This document shows, piece after piece, positions 13,907 through 25,990 of a stretch of DNA of 64,000 bases. A program made the position numbers and the translations under genes. The notes under the pieces were generated by a model. The model worked only from the letters and a program-made list of their open reading frames with translations. It was not told the DNA's origin and made no database searches. The first letter of the stretch is position 1. Each line of letters begins with the position of its first letter. Origin of the DNA: Pardosa pseudoannulata. Taxonomy: Eukaryota; Arthropoda; Arachnida; Araneae; Lycosidae. Location of the stretch: contig CM063510.1 in the NCBI GenBank assembly GCA_032207245.1, positions 44,162,056-44,226,055 on the forward strand, read 5' to 3'.

Positions 13907-15575
13907 GAAATTAATGAAAGATACGACGGGTATATTGTGTATACAATCAGTATATGGGAGGCCACCAGAAAAACCCTTTTACGTAACAAAAATAACCGGG
14001 ACGGAAGAGAAAGCAGGAGTGCAGTTTTATACGTAACCCATAGCTAAAAATCCAAGGCCCTCAAAAACAACACCTGATTTTGTGGTAAATTCAACGATAA
14101 AAGTTGAACGGATAGTAGTAGGTAAGGGCAGTCCATTATGATGGGAAAATGTAGTATTGTTGACAACTGTTATTTGTAAATGTAATCGTGCAGGCCGGGT
14201 AAGTGAAAAGGTGTCAAGGTTTGACGGATGGAACAGGGATAGAGCACGCGCTCAAGATAAAGAAATTGGTTATCGGTAGCCAAGATGGAAAGAAAACTCG
14301 CGAAGACCAGTTTCTTTCACACGATCAGAACCAAGACTCTAGTGTTATCGACCAAGAGGGGAGCTTAAAGAGCCGGAGGATACTCAGGCTAAACTTTGCA
14401 GGTTACAGAGAGTTCCTTTTGACCCGAAGAGAGGAAAGGAGGAGAATGAAGTTATCCGATTCTCGGGTATGGAAACAACAGAGGTGAAGCAAGGGGAAAT
14501 AATATCTCGCTTACAAAGTGTACGTAAGGAGCATTCGAACAAGTTAGGATTAAGAGGCAAGGGATACGAAAATGAAAAAGCGGTGGTGTTAATACGGGAG
14601 TCCGCCAAACATTTTAGCACGCATTCGAAGGGACTCGAAAAAGTAAACAAGCAGTTTAAGTTGCAGTCTATTTTAATGTATCTGGGTTATTAAATTGACT
14701 GGACACATCCAGACAAATAAAATAAAGGCATTTTTGTGTAGGGCTAGTGCGGTGAATATTTCTTCTAAAGAAGAAAGTAAAAGAGATGATGGACGGATAA
14801 GAAGTAGGCACATATCAAAAACTACCCAAAAACCGAGGTGTGAGGAAGTTAAGGCATTTGATTTTCCAGAACAATCAGGGAACCAAATGGGGAGAGGGAA
14901 TGAGAATTTGGGAGAATTCATGGATACCATTATCAGGATATTCAAACGGGATGGGAGAGAGGAAATAAAAGATAATTGCCGACGAATTAGGATAAAGGGT
15001 TTGAAAAATGAGGATGGTGCCATATTCCAACCTACGACGCTGAAATGCGCGTACGAGTAGAATTGCCGTTTGATTTGTATTGTTTAAAATCTGATTAATG
15101 TCTTAAGTAATATAATGTAAATTAACTTATTAAGAAATGTTATCTTTTTCCTTTGGTGTATTTTATATGTATCGCATTAGTGTAATCAGATTTAGTTTCA
15201 CTTTTAAATTTAGTCGCCCAGTGCCTAATTCTTAGTTTTTTTTTACATATTGTATTATTTTCTAAAAAATTGTTTGTATGTTTTAAACTATGTCTCCCAG
15301 CTCAGTAAACTAATTTTTTGGTCCAATGCATAATAGTTACATGCAGTGATTTAGGTTCAAATGGAATTTAAGCCCATTCAGTGTGTAAATAGGTTATTTT
15401 TCCTACTAAGTGCTGTGTTTGTTTAAACATAGCAGGGATTAATAACTTATAAGTCTCAATGACACTTGCACCCAAACGGTGGAAACAATAGGTGAGGGGA
15501 ACAGGTTGCAGTTCATCATTGAGCTGGACATTCAAAGGGTTTGAAATTATCCCTTTGAAGACAAATTTCAAACTT
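13907..15575 (+). other. Internal 3' region of an LTR element, coding not recognised
   Basis: Several overlapping open frames (14203-14487, 14469-14693, 14695-15060) are rich in charged residues but match nothing I know. The region ends in a polypurine tract and LTR, so it is probably the degraded 3' half of an LTR retroelement. I found no RT, RNase H or integrase motif. Confidence 0.4.
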
Positions 15576-16071
15576 AAAGGTGGGGCGTGTAAGCATCACG
15601 TCCGTCTCTGTCAGTGGTCAAGACGAGCATTTGTTATAAAGTGGACTTTTGTTCATAGTAAGACGCCGAACAATTGAAAATGACAGTATTGTTCCAATAA
15701 TGGTCTTCTTGACGCGCGTACTGTTGGAGGAATCAAGCGTGTCGTTTATTAACGCACCGACAGAGAAAATGAATTATGGTTTGAGTAACCGAGTCGGCCA
15801 GGCGCCATGGGCGCTTCGGCTACCCCAAGGACGAAGGTCAAAAAGGGGAGGGGGTTCATCTCCCCTAAAACCGAGTTTTCCTGTTTGGAGAAGAAAGAAG
15901 CGGTAGGCACTCCTGAACTCTTAGAGAGTAAGTTGATCGAGAGTAATCTCCTCTCTGGATGATAGGTTGCATCTGCATTGAGTTTAATTGTTCTTTAAAT
16001 GTTTCTTTTTGTTAAATAAATCAACCGTTGTTAAGTTTTAAGCATCTACGGCTCTGGTTATTTCATCCTCA
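15576..16071 (+). repeat. Polypurine tract plus LTR
   Basis: AAAGGTGGGGCG (15576-15587) is immediately followed by TGTAAGCATC, a typical polypurine/LTR junction. Within the LTR lie a TATAAAG (about 15635) and an AATAAA (about 16015). The right end is provisionally TCCTCA at 16071; it could lie up to about 16138. It does not match the LTR at 11513. Confidence 0.5.
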
Positions 16072-16173
16072 AGTCTGCTTCATTGCGCGGGACCCATACG
16101 AAGTCATACCCAAATTAACTGGAGTGTGACTGACTACAGGAAATAGAAAAGTTACAACCGCTCGCTGGGCGAT

Positions 16174-16175
<2 letters not shown>

Positions 16176-16263
<88 letters not shown>
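16176..16263. repeat. (TA)44 microsatellite
   Basis: A pure TA run of about 88 bp. The frame reading YIYIYI through it is not a gene. It forms the left border of duplicated segment A. Confidence 0.97.
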
Positions 16264-16266
<3 letters not shown>

Positions 16267-16361
16267 GTAACTATTCACATATGCTTTTATACATGTGTGC
16301 TAAAGTATTTGATCTTTTTTTAATATAGAGAATTTAAAATTTGAGTTTTTATTTATTGGTA

Positions 16362-18081
16362 GGGGAAACCGGGGTAAAATGGACCATGGGGTAAAATGGA
16401 CCACCCCCTGTTATTTATTTTATTTATTGCTTTTAATGTTTAATATTTTGAAACATAGATAACAGCACTGCAGTCTTGAAAATGAATGAGCAATTGTGTG
16501 TTTAGCAGACAATTTAGCCTTTTTATTCTAGAAAGTTGATTTGTGGTAGTCAGAAGTAAATATTTTCATCCTAACATATCTTCTCTTCATTTAAGAATTG
16601 TGATTTGGAGGATTTAACTTCTCACAATAAAGAGCTATGATAATGTATTATTATATTTAATGTAGCTAAAACAATTTAATATAAGATTTGTTAGTTTTTT
16701 TTACACTTTTTGCCGGAATTACACATGGGGTAAAATGGACCACCAGAAACTGGGGTAAAAAGGACCATGGTCCATTTTTCAGGTTGTGTTTTTTTTATTT
16801 CTGTATCCCATATGCTTTTTTCTAAGTTGATTTTTATGTGTTATACTTTAAAAAACATGGAATCATGATTTAAAGTAACAGATATATGGCCATTCAATGA
16901 AAACGTCTTTGAGGATATCCAATATCTCTCATCATATGTGACTGATCAACTGTCACCAGATTTTGAATTACCAAGTACAACTGATCATCCAAGCACAGTT
17001 GATCAACAATCAAGCATAAGCATAGAAGATCAGCAACCAAATACATCACAATCAGTACAAAGTGAAAATCATCAGTTGAAAACAATATCACCTTTTGAAT
17101 TACGCTCCTTGGCAAAAGCTAGCATGCGCAAGACAAAAAACAAGCGAAAGAAGGGTGCATCAAAAATTCTAACTGATACACCAATGAAAACGATGATTGA
17201 AAATGATATCAAAGAGAAGTAAGAGAAAAAATTAAAACATAAATATTCTGCTTTAGTTAAAGCTAGGAAGAATTTAGAAAAAATGTTAGTCTTAACTATG
17301 CAGAAAAATGATAAAACTGTGCATTTTAAAGCAAATAAAGAAAATTTATGTGGATCAGAAAGTTCGAGTGATTCGGAAAATGTCTGTTTATAGTGATATA
17401 CAACACAGTGATAAAGAAAGCAATTCACAGCATGATGCTAATTTTGATAATGAATTAAAAGTTGGCAAGTATGTTTTGGTTAAATTTTTGACAAAAAAAG
17501 ACAGTGGTTCATTTTATTGGTTTAATAACAAGAGAAAATGATGAAGATTACGTTCTTGTGAAATTTATAAGGCAAAAACCTAATCAAAATGTGTTCATTT
17601 TCCCTGACGATGTTGATGAATCGCTCGGAAATGTTCAAGATATTGTGATGAGTCTCCCAAACCCTACTGCTTCTCAAGAAAATGGCAGACTTTCAGTAAT
17701 ACACAAATCTTTTGGTGTATCATTCATTAACTTCAATATTCAATAATATTATGCTTTATATGTACAGATTGAAGCTATAGAAATTAAATATAATACATGT
17801 TATGTTTTGTAATATTAAATAAAGTACTGCATTTAAGTTATCTTTAGAAATTTTTTTGCGGTCCATTTTACCCCGACCCCGGAGTAAAATGGTTCACTTT
17901 GTCACTTGCTATTAAAAAATTATAATAAAAAAAGTAATTATAATAATTGGTTTTGACTGAGTGTAATATAAAGCCTAATATATAGGTAATATGCATATAT
18001 ATTTTCAGATTCAAAGAATCATTAGTTTGAGAGTAAATACTCAAAATTCACAAAAGCGGACCATTTTACCCCAGTTTCCCC
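16362..18081 (+). mobile_element. pogo/Tigger-type DNA transposon, internally deleted
   Basis: A 1.72-kb element is flanked by TA (16360-16361 and 18082-18083). The terminal inverted repeats agree at 22 of 24 positions and start GGGGAAACYGGGGTAAAATG. Further copies of the GGGGTAAAATGGACC motif lie inside near 16388, 16726, 16751 and 17860. A transposase C-terminal remnant is present, but the helix-turn-helix and DDE catalytic parts are missing, so it cannot move itself. Confidence 0.85.
16938..17742 (+). pseudogene. C-terminal remnant of a Tigger/jerky-like transposase
   Basis: The part at 17090-17200 reads ISPFELRSLAKASMRKTKNK and ILTDTPMKTMIE, which resembles the proline-basic stretch after the DDE domain in Tigger and jerky-like proteins (PKA...RK...TDTPEK). 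After a stop and two frame changes come VGKYVLVKFLTKKDSGSFYW and FIFPDDVDESLGNVQDIV, a tail found in some of these transposases. The N-terminal DNA-binding domains and DDE domain are absent. Confidence 0.65.
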
Positions 18082-18541
18082 TATAAAACTTTAATGTTAA
18101 TTCATGCTTAAAAAATTATTTTCAAAAGTTATAATGAGTCATTTTCTTTTTATATGATTTTAAATGTGAATATTATGAAGTTATCTTTTTAATCACCAAG
18201 TACAACAAATAAAATTTGAAAACACTTGTTAATATTTTTAAAAAACTATCGGTTTTTTGTTTGTTTCTTTCCTTATATATTTTATTAGTAATTAACAAAA
18301 TGTGCTTTATATATTTTATTTGGCCATGGTTTAGTGTTTCTAAATTTATTATTTTGAGCTATGGTATATTATTTTGTACTTTTCTTTAAGCACATTCTAG
18401 CTTATGAAAAAGTTCTAGATGTTTAAATCAAAGTTTGCTAAATAGAAATTTAATAGTATATGATGTGTCTACTTCAAATACATATACCTAATGAATCTCC
18501 TTTTGGCTGTATCATTTTTATAATTTTGTTTTAATTCGAAA

Positions 18542-19606
18542 AGTCACTAATACATATTTAAGATAATTATCCATTTTACCATTTTGAACTCTTAAAACTA
18601 CATTTTCATCTAAGTAATTCTAAATGACTCCTGTTTATATTATCATGTTATGTATAGTTTTTTAGTATGATTTAATTATATTTAATTACATTGGAACTAA
18701 CCGTGAAACACATAATGAGTTTAACAATTTTGATTCTAACCTTAGTAAAACTATGCATAAACATTTGTGGCATTAGGGAAACTAATTATATTTTCCGTTT
18801 TATGTTATAAAATTATTTTTATAGTTATTATTCAAATGTTAAAACAACTATTTATACCATTTTTATTCAATATGCCACTATTTTATTTTTATTTATTTTG
18901 TTTTATTTCTATTTATTTATTTATTTATTGTTATTTGATAGATCTTAAATGCATCGTGGAAGGAAAGTCTATTAATAATTTTCTTTGTTTATAAATGTTT
19001 ACTTTTCTTAAAGAAGTGATTTTTAAACAGTTTTCTGAATCTTTAGCCAGTTGTGTTTGGTGTAACATCATGCAGTGAGACGAAGGATTAATAACAAATA
19101 ACAATTTATTTAATAAAAAATCAACTTGATTAACAAATAAATAATAAATAATTGCGTGCTGAGTCCTGCTTCTTGTGCGGGAATGAAATAAATATGTATA
19201 GAGTGAATTTGCATAACCTCCAGTATCGATAAATTCTCTGTACGGTTAACGGGAAAGCCTGAGGAGATTGCGACTTCCGATTGGTAATAAAATTTAACGA
19301 TTATACTGATTTTTTTTCTGTGAATGAATTTGTTTAATTAATCCATGAATATTAGATTTAGGTGTAAATATTTTTTACATAGCACAAAATACTGTCTCTG
19401 AAAGTATTTTTTTATACAGATTAATAAACAAGTTATCAAAATAAACTTCATTTAGCAATTGATTAAATACATGATATTGTTATTAAATAACAAGATTTAT
19501 TTACTAGTAAAGATATAAGTAGTTACCTGATTGCTTATTACGTTAAAGTGTATCCATCTATGTAATTTTTGTAATTCATTTAAGATTGAGCATCTGAATG
19601 TGTGTG
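18542..19606. other. AT-rich spacer between the duplicated segments
   Basis: No supported gene. The stretch at about 19050-19290 has a higher GC content and looks LTR-like (it starts TGTAACATC and holds AATAAA-like strings), but I could not find matching ends or a target duplication. The open frame at 18767-18994 is low-complexity hydrophobic sequence. Confidence 0.4.
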
Positions 19607-20470
19607 TATATATACACAGCTATTCACATATGCTTAGATATATGCGAGTACTATAATGTGATTTTTTAATAGAGATTTTAAAAATTGATACCTTCCTAAT
19701 TCACTCATTAGAATAATCTAACAGTTTTTATACATTAATTTTATACTCTGATGTTATTAATTTGTCAGTTTTATGTTTAGAAAAAAATATTAAATAGAAT
19801 CCTTAAATTCCTTTTATAAAATTCTAAATATGAATATTATGGAGTAAAAACATATTTTTTAATCATGGCAAAATTTTATTAATACTTTTAACATACTATT
19901 GGACTATTTCTATCTACTATATTTTATTAATTGGTTAAATTAATTAACAAAAAGCGATTTAGATATTTCATTTTATCATGTTTGTTAGTGTCTAAATTTA
20001 TTATTATTTTAAGTTTTTGTTGATGCACTTCTAGCTTATGAAAATATTTTGGATGTTTACATCACAGTTTGCCTAATAGGAATTTAATAGTGTATGATGT
20101 TGTAGGGACAGGCGAATAATAGTGATCGGCCAGAGAGCGCCATCTATGAAGGAGGTAAGTAGATTTGAAGAGAACGTCGGAGGTGATTGTAGACTCCGGA
20201 CGTGTAAGCGAGGCTCTTAGGATAGATACTTGAGTTGATATAATTGGTTACTGTAAATATTGTAATATTTGTATATATAATTGTCCGGTAGTAGTTTAGG
20301 CTCGTCTTAAAATAAACCTTAATGTTGAAAAAAAAATAAATCTACTGTTTGGATGTGAATTTATACAACGGCTCGGCGATCCTCACAGATGTGTCTACTC
20401 CAAATGCACCTACCTAATAAATCTCCTTTCGGCTGTATTATTTTCATAATTTTGTATAATTCGAATGGCA
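19607..20470. repeat. Duplicated segment, copy B (split by a solo LTR)
   Basis: This is a direct repeat of copy A (16266-18540 without its transposon). It contains the solo LTR at 20101-20387 and lacks the pogo insertion. Confidence 0.75.
20096..20392 (+). mobile_element. Solo LTR with 5-bp target duplication
   Basis: The LTR spans 20101-20387 (287 bp, TGTAGGGACA to GATCCTCACA) and is flanked by GATGT on both sides (20096-20100 and 20388-20392). Copy A has a single uninterrupted TATGATGTGTCTACT at the equivalent place, so the empty site is seen directly. AATAAA-type signals lie near 20310 and 20333. The superfamily is not known (5 bp fits gypsy, copia or BEL). Confidence 0.9.
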
Positions 20471-23400
20471 AATGTTTAACATTTTAAAATGAGTTCTAGA
20501 TTAACACATAGTTGTTTTTAAATATTTATCGTTTTACTGTTACGGAAAGCTACGAAAATTACATATAATATCATAAAATTTCAAAGTATAGGTATTTAGG
20601 AACTATTTTTAATTTTTGAACAGCTACCGGGAAATAGATTCCCTCGACGTTTTTCCCTTTATATATCAGTTATCCATTTTATAAAAGTGCTTTCACGAGA
20701 GATCCTGCCATCTTTATTTCTGTTTTCTCAACTACAGTGTATACGTATGTCACATACTAAATACTGGGTGACTTGTTAGTGGTGATCGGAAAATGGTTGA
20801 TCGAATCTGATCTAATCACACTTATTCTAATGATATATCGTTGATGTTTATAAGATCATTTTTAAAAATCCATAAGGTTATTCCCCCCATACAGATTTTT
20901 TAAAATTATTTTTAACTGATTAAACGATGAAATATGTTGATCAAACGAATGACGTTATATGGAATGTTAGTTTCCGTCATGGGGGAAGCTAACTTTATCA
21001 GGGTTTATTTTCAGTTACATTTAAATCTTGAATTGACATTAATACCAAACCTATCAAAATTACATCTTAAAAATTTCTTAAATCAGGTGTTTTTTTTTAA
21101 ATCAATATTTTGATATATTTTGTTAATTTTTAAAATGCTTCTTGTACATTAATTCTTTCCTTCTAATTTTACCTTTTTTAATTCTTAAAATTTTTTGGGA
21201 CACCTAGGAGGTATTATTTTGCAGATAAGCTGAATAGTTAATTTGAGGGGAATATTTTTTAATTGCATGCAGAATTTTCATTAAAAATTGACTTATATCT
21301 AAATTTAAATTTAGTTTTTAATTCCTTACAGTTATTCTGTAATTAATTCAAAATTTAAAGTGGATAACCCAGATATTTTTAAAACAAAATAAGAGTATTT
21401 GCTACACATTTTTTTTAAAAATCTATAATAAGTTAGGTAGCTAGGACGAGGAGCATTTTAAAAATTAAAAAATATTCGTAAAAAATTGATTTTTAAACAC
21501 ATTGGATTTAAAATTTTAAAAAATCTGTGATTAATTTACTAATACTACAATTTATACGCATACAAAGATTCATAACTCAGAGTTGATATTTAAATATAAG
21601 TTTTCGCAATACCACCATTATAATACAATTTTAATGACACCCGTATAGCATAAATATAAAAATATAAATGAAAAAATTAATAGACAAAAATTTAAGTGAT
21701 CAATAAAAATAATAGGTATACAAAAATGTTATATATATACCATGAAAATGCTTTCAATTGAATTAAATTAAAATGCTAAAACTATAAAAGTATTAACCGG
21801 ATTTTAGTATTATAAAGGTTACACTGCAAAGAGATATTTTGCACTAAAATTTTATTTTTTATAAACTAGGAAACAAAATTTAATTGTGAATGTATATTTT
21901 GAAAATTTTTCGTTGACCAAGTATTATAATAATTATTATTCAGAAACTTCTGACTATTTCAACGTGCTCAAACTTTTTTCACTGAACAAAATCATGCATC
22001 AACTTTCAAATTTTTTATATAAATATTTAAATGTCTCCTAAATATTAATTCAATGATAAGAATTTCGTTAATCAAAATTTATAATAAATATTATCCAAAA
22101 CTGCAAACTATTTCAATATATAGATAGTTTTTTCTTTCACTGATAAAAATCATTTTTAGCACAAAAAATACACAAGTTGAGGATTAATTATGCGATTAAA
22201 TGAAATAATACAGATTAAATAATACCAAGAATGGAATCTTAATCAAACAAAATACATCCCTTTTTGGCATGAAAATTTAAGGAATCCATAAATTTTTTAA
22301 AGGGTTTTTAAGGGACCTAGTTTAAAATTAAAGATTTCAAGAATTAAATTTTTAAGGATCTCTGAAATTGAAGTAGTTTTTAAAAACTTTTAATGACCAT
22401 TCAAATCCTGAATTTTTTTTCAAAATATATAAGACTTGTACGTCTATACAGATACACAAACATCAAAGCTAAACATGAAAACTAAAAAAATATATTAAAA
22501 AATTCTTACCAGTTCGCTTGATGTTTGCCCTTTCAGCGGCAGTCTATGAGCTTTAATCAAACATATCTAATCGTTTCCAAAGTATCTAGTTTGAAAATAT
22601 GAAGTTGTCGAAGGCTGCCAATATCTTTTTTTAAAGCGCAACTACTCTATCACCTAAAAGAATGGTGGGCTAGTTGGACTCCCTTGACCTAGTCCTCTTG
22701 TTAAGTGTCACTTAAAATTGTATTGTATAAATCGTTCGTTAGACCAATAATAAAGTACAGCTACAAGAGAAATATCCACCCTACAAGTTAGGGTGGAATA
22801 TTTGTATGAGTTCTCTATTCATGTTTTTGTTGACTTAAATCATGCCTTTTTTGTTTAACATGACGTTTATTCAATGGATTAGTAATATACCTAGCCCAGT
22901 CTTGCAAACGGTACCAGAAAGAGTAGAGCCTTAGGTTACACGAAACTTATGTCGACCAGATGTGCAATTTCCTCTCCGAGGAGAAAAAGATCGATTCAAG
23001 ACAAGATTTTTTTAGGGGGAAATGGCTCTTTAATCAGTTTTGCTCCTAATGACGAAATCTCATACGAACCTCATATTATGTCCATTTATCTTCTTTCTCA
23101 GACTTCCTGTGCATTTTCATCACCCGTAGTGTTTAGTTTCTGTAAGTTTATGTTATGTCTTTCCTATATAGGTCCTTACTGTTGGTCGATTATCCCTCTC
23201 ATACATACACGCACACAGACATTTCTCGAACCCATTTAGACTCTTCAATTTAGTCCCATCGATCAATGTCAAAGATTACGAAAATTAGCACACATCGTAT
23301 CTTGACCACATGGGGTGGAGAAAGCCTGTGGCCCCGCAAGACATTTGTAACCGGTGCAGTCTTTTTCTAAGAAAACTGCAGTCTATAGCGAAGCAGTGGG

Positions 23401-24100
23401 TAGCGAAGCAGCGGGTCTATTTTCTTTCCACGAAACGGTCATTTAGAATATTAGAATTTTTTTGTGGGGAGGGGGGACACCGGTCCCCTTGATTACGACC
23501 ATGAAACAAGAAATTTGTTGGTTTCTTGTTGATTCCTTTTTAGGTGGCTTATATTTATTCTTGAAAAAAAGGTCTTAAAAATGTCGAGAAGCATACAGTT
23601 ATTAGAGTACCTATACTTTTATTAATAAATGAATAAAACCCTAAAAATCGTCAGGGGCAAAACTACAAGTTCGAATACCTATACTTGCATTAAAAATGTC
23701 CCAGGAAAGGATGATAACCGTAATTAGAACAAGTCTTAAACACGCTAATGAAAACAGAACAATATCAACATTCATTAAAATGTCGAATCAAAAATTTAGT
23801 ATATGAATAAAACCTTAAAAATCTAGAGGGGCAAAATTATAAGTTTGCCCCTCCTCTAAAAATTATGGGGGGGCAACCACCCTCCTTCCCCTACCAAATT
23901 AAGCCCATGTCTCCTTGATTGTATTTTGTGAAAGATAAGGAATTAATGCAGATGTTTTAGTTCTAGCACAGGAGAAATTTTTCGCTATTTTGTAATCCGG
24001 GAGAATTGCTTGAAATAAGTTTTTCGCATAATTGGCAGCTGCAATTGGCAAATTATGTTAAGAGAAGTTCAGCACGTGTCGCATCTTCAGTAACAGTATT
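20471..24100. other. AT-rich DNA without recognised genes
   Basis: Nothing coding is supported. A perfect-stem hairpin of TATCCACCCTA and TAGGGTGGA lies at about 22772-22803. G-rich, TE-like debris with near-repeats of AGCGAAGCAG(T/C)GGG occurs near 23392-23415, and a C/G-rich patch lies near 23838-23893. Confidence 0.5.
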
Positions 24101-24120
24101 AGGTTGAAAAAACGTATCGA

Positions 24121-24330
24121 ATGATTTAGATTGAGACTTTCGATAATTTGCGTTTTTGCATCAATGTATGATGAAGGCAGTCATCACTCCACCATTAGCA
24201 ATACTGAAATAACATTCGCATGTTTTACAGGACACATGGTTTTCAGATACTGTTGATGAATCAAGAAATGGCCAATCATTTTTGTAACTATCTTGAAAAT
24301 TCTGTATTCTGTTCTTAGTTTATTGCACAT
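24121..24330 (-). pseudogene. Degraded zinc-finger remnant of a transposase-like gene
   Basis: The minus strand reads SENHVSCKTCECYFSIANGG and then TAFIH. This has the C-x2-C...FSIANGG...H shape of BED-like fingers in hAT-related transposon proteins. Flanking frames are broken. Confidence 0.35.
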
Positions 24331-24579
24331 TGCTGGTGCATTAATGTACATGTCTTATTTTAAGAGAAATAAAACTCAGACGATTGAATATCCAAGAGTT
24401 GTGCTCTAAAGCCGGAGATAAAAGCGCTGATAGCAAAAAACAGCACACGCTCTAAATTACGTTTCACTAGAAAACGAACGCATTACAGATTTTGCTGCTC
24501 GCCTTACGCATTCATCCCTAAATGGCTTATAGAGTAAAGTCTTTCAGCATTTATTACTACCTCATCAAAAACATTTTCC

Positions 24580-24830
24580 CATTAGACCACTAGATGGGCT
24601 CTCCTACCGTTTCTCTGCATGGCAGCCTCGTGAGTCAGCTGAATACAATTTTAGTTGATGGCATATGACCCTAATACTAAAAACCTGACAACTCCCATAT
24701 TTCTTTAACTTTAATTAATAAACAAATGTTCCCTACTGGATAGCATTATGTATCCAACTTAAAGCAGTACTAGAATCAGTCCAATAAAACTGCCTGACAT
24801 CTGACTGTTTGAAATCCTTCATTACAGAAG
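24580..24830 (-). pseudogene. BEL/Pao RNase H fragment
   Basis: The minus strand reads FYWTDSSTALSWIHNAIQ, the BEL RNase H motif equivalent to FWTDSMDALHWIK in the intact element at 4129-10420. A DSRGC string follows where BEL has PADMPSRGC. It has stops in frame and no neighbouring domains. Confidence 0.6.
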
Positions 24831-24852
24831 TAGTGAGTGTGACGCCTATTAA

Positions 24853-24907
24853 ACACGCAGTTCACCATTGGTTGTGACAGGTCACAACCAATGGTGAATT
24901 GCCGTGT
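24853..24907. repeat. Near-perfect 55-bp palindrome
   Basis: Perfect 18-bp arms (24861-24878 and 24881-24898) are separated by only AG. The arm is TTCACCATTGGTTGTGAC. An outer pair ACACG/CGTGT (24853-24857 and 24903-24907) extends the symmetry. The arms contain CCAAT/ATTGG motifs. It could be a minimal MITE or an extruding cruciform. Confidence 0.85.
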
Positions 24908-25807
24908 CAGCATTTGTATATGCATACATTTGAATAACAATAACCAAAATTTAGCAATATATAATATAAATAATGTTCATAAATTTATCAAACAAAATAT
25001 ACAACTTGTATTTTATAAACATAAACAACCTGATATAATTTACTGATAAAATAATGATAAAACTTAATGGGAAATTAGCCACTGGTTAGTAATACTTAAT
25101 ACTGCAGGATTGGGTTGCATTGAAGCAACCAAAATAATGATATCACTAAACAAAATATATATCTGGTTTGGGAAACAATAAGTAACATAATAGCTCAAAT
25201 CGCGGGATTATGACTATTAGAGGATAACTCTTGTTTTTGATGAGGCAGGAATAAACGAACTGAAACACTCTGAAAATATACGTTCTGAGAGCTGATTAAT
25301 CTGTTGGCTAATTCCACTCTATCAGGAAATATTTAATAATGAGCAACCAATGATAAGGAAAAGTTTAGACTGAAATCAACAGGTTAGAAAGTATTTGAGA
25401 TCGACAGCTGTAAATCATGTTGAATATCATCAGAATTGTTGAGTCCAGCTTTACTGTAAATAATATGATCTAACACCGTAACAAAATATATCCGTAACTA
25501 ACTGCTGATATCCTTAAGGATAGGCAAAGAAGCACTGAAATCCTTAAAAATATCATGATATCCAACGGGTTGTACATAGCTGTTTAATTTTCTCCCTCTT
25601 AGATGGTTTTATCTCCGCTATTGCTGAAGATAGGACATCTTGTCAAAATAGTCGTAAATGTTTAATTGTCCAAGCAATTTCTAATGCCGTTACTAATGCA
25701 TTTGATGCGCTCAATTGAGGTATGGCAGGAAGAATAGCATGGGAAATCTTCCTGGGTTTGTACACAAATTATCATTGATGCAGTACCATCTAATGTACGT
25801 AACTTTT

Positions 25808-25990
25808 TTATATCAACTCATAGACTGTAATTGGTCTAATATTGTTGCTATTGCTTTTCCGGTTAAGAATGCACTGGAATGATTGCAAAAACTGTTCGGT
25901 GATGTTATTTTCTTTATCGACATATCGAACGCATAGTGATAATTGCTCTATAGCTGCAATCATTGTTTCATTGCAAGTATGGAAAAGCAA
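25808..25990 (-). pseudogene. hAT (DUF4371/ZMYM-like) transposase fragment
   Basis: The segment IAAIEQLSLCVRYVDKENNI matches the block after the first catalytic Asp in DUF4371-type hAT transposases (ADETTD...EQLSLCLRYVD). The ADETTD box itself is not recognisable next to it, and frames on both sides are closed. Confidence 0.55.

Larger units (their letters stand above)
16266..18540. repeat. Duplicated segment, copy A (split by a pogo transposon)
   Basis: With the transposon at 16362-18081 removed, this segment aligns to 19607-20470 (copy B), for example CTATTCACATATGCTT at the start and ATTTAATAGT(A/G)TATGATGT near the end. The two copies are direct repeats of about 0.85 kb with many substitutions and small indels. 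Their function is unknown. Confidence 0.75.

Noticed and set aside
15649..15906. 85-codon Arg-rich ORF
   Set aside because: It lies inside an LTR and has no known domain.
16069..16278. 69-codon minus-strand frame with alternating Tyr-Ile
   Set aside because: It is the translation of the (TA)44 microsatellite. The same applies to 1486-1683.
18767..18994. Possible small membrane protein (75 codons, hydrophobic)
   Set aside because: AT-rich low-complexity translation with no start context or conservation evidence.
22772..22803. Rho-independent-type terminator
   Set aside because: The hairpin is real, but such terminators are bacterial and there is no adjacent gene.
22949..23239. 96-codon plus-strand ORF
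   Set aside because: No domain, no homology I recognise, no splice or promoter context; probably chance.
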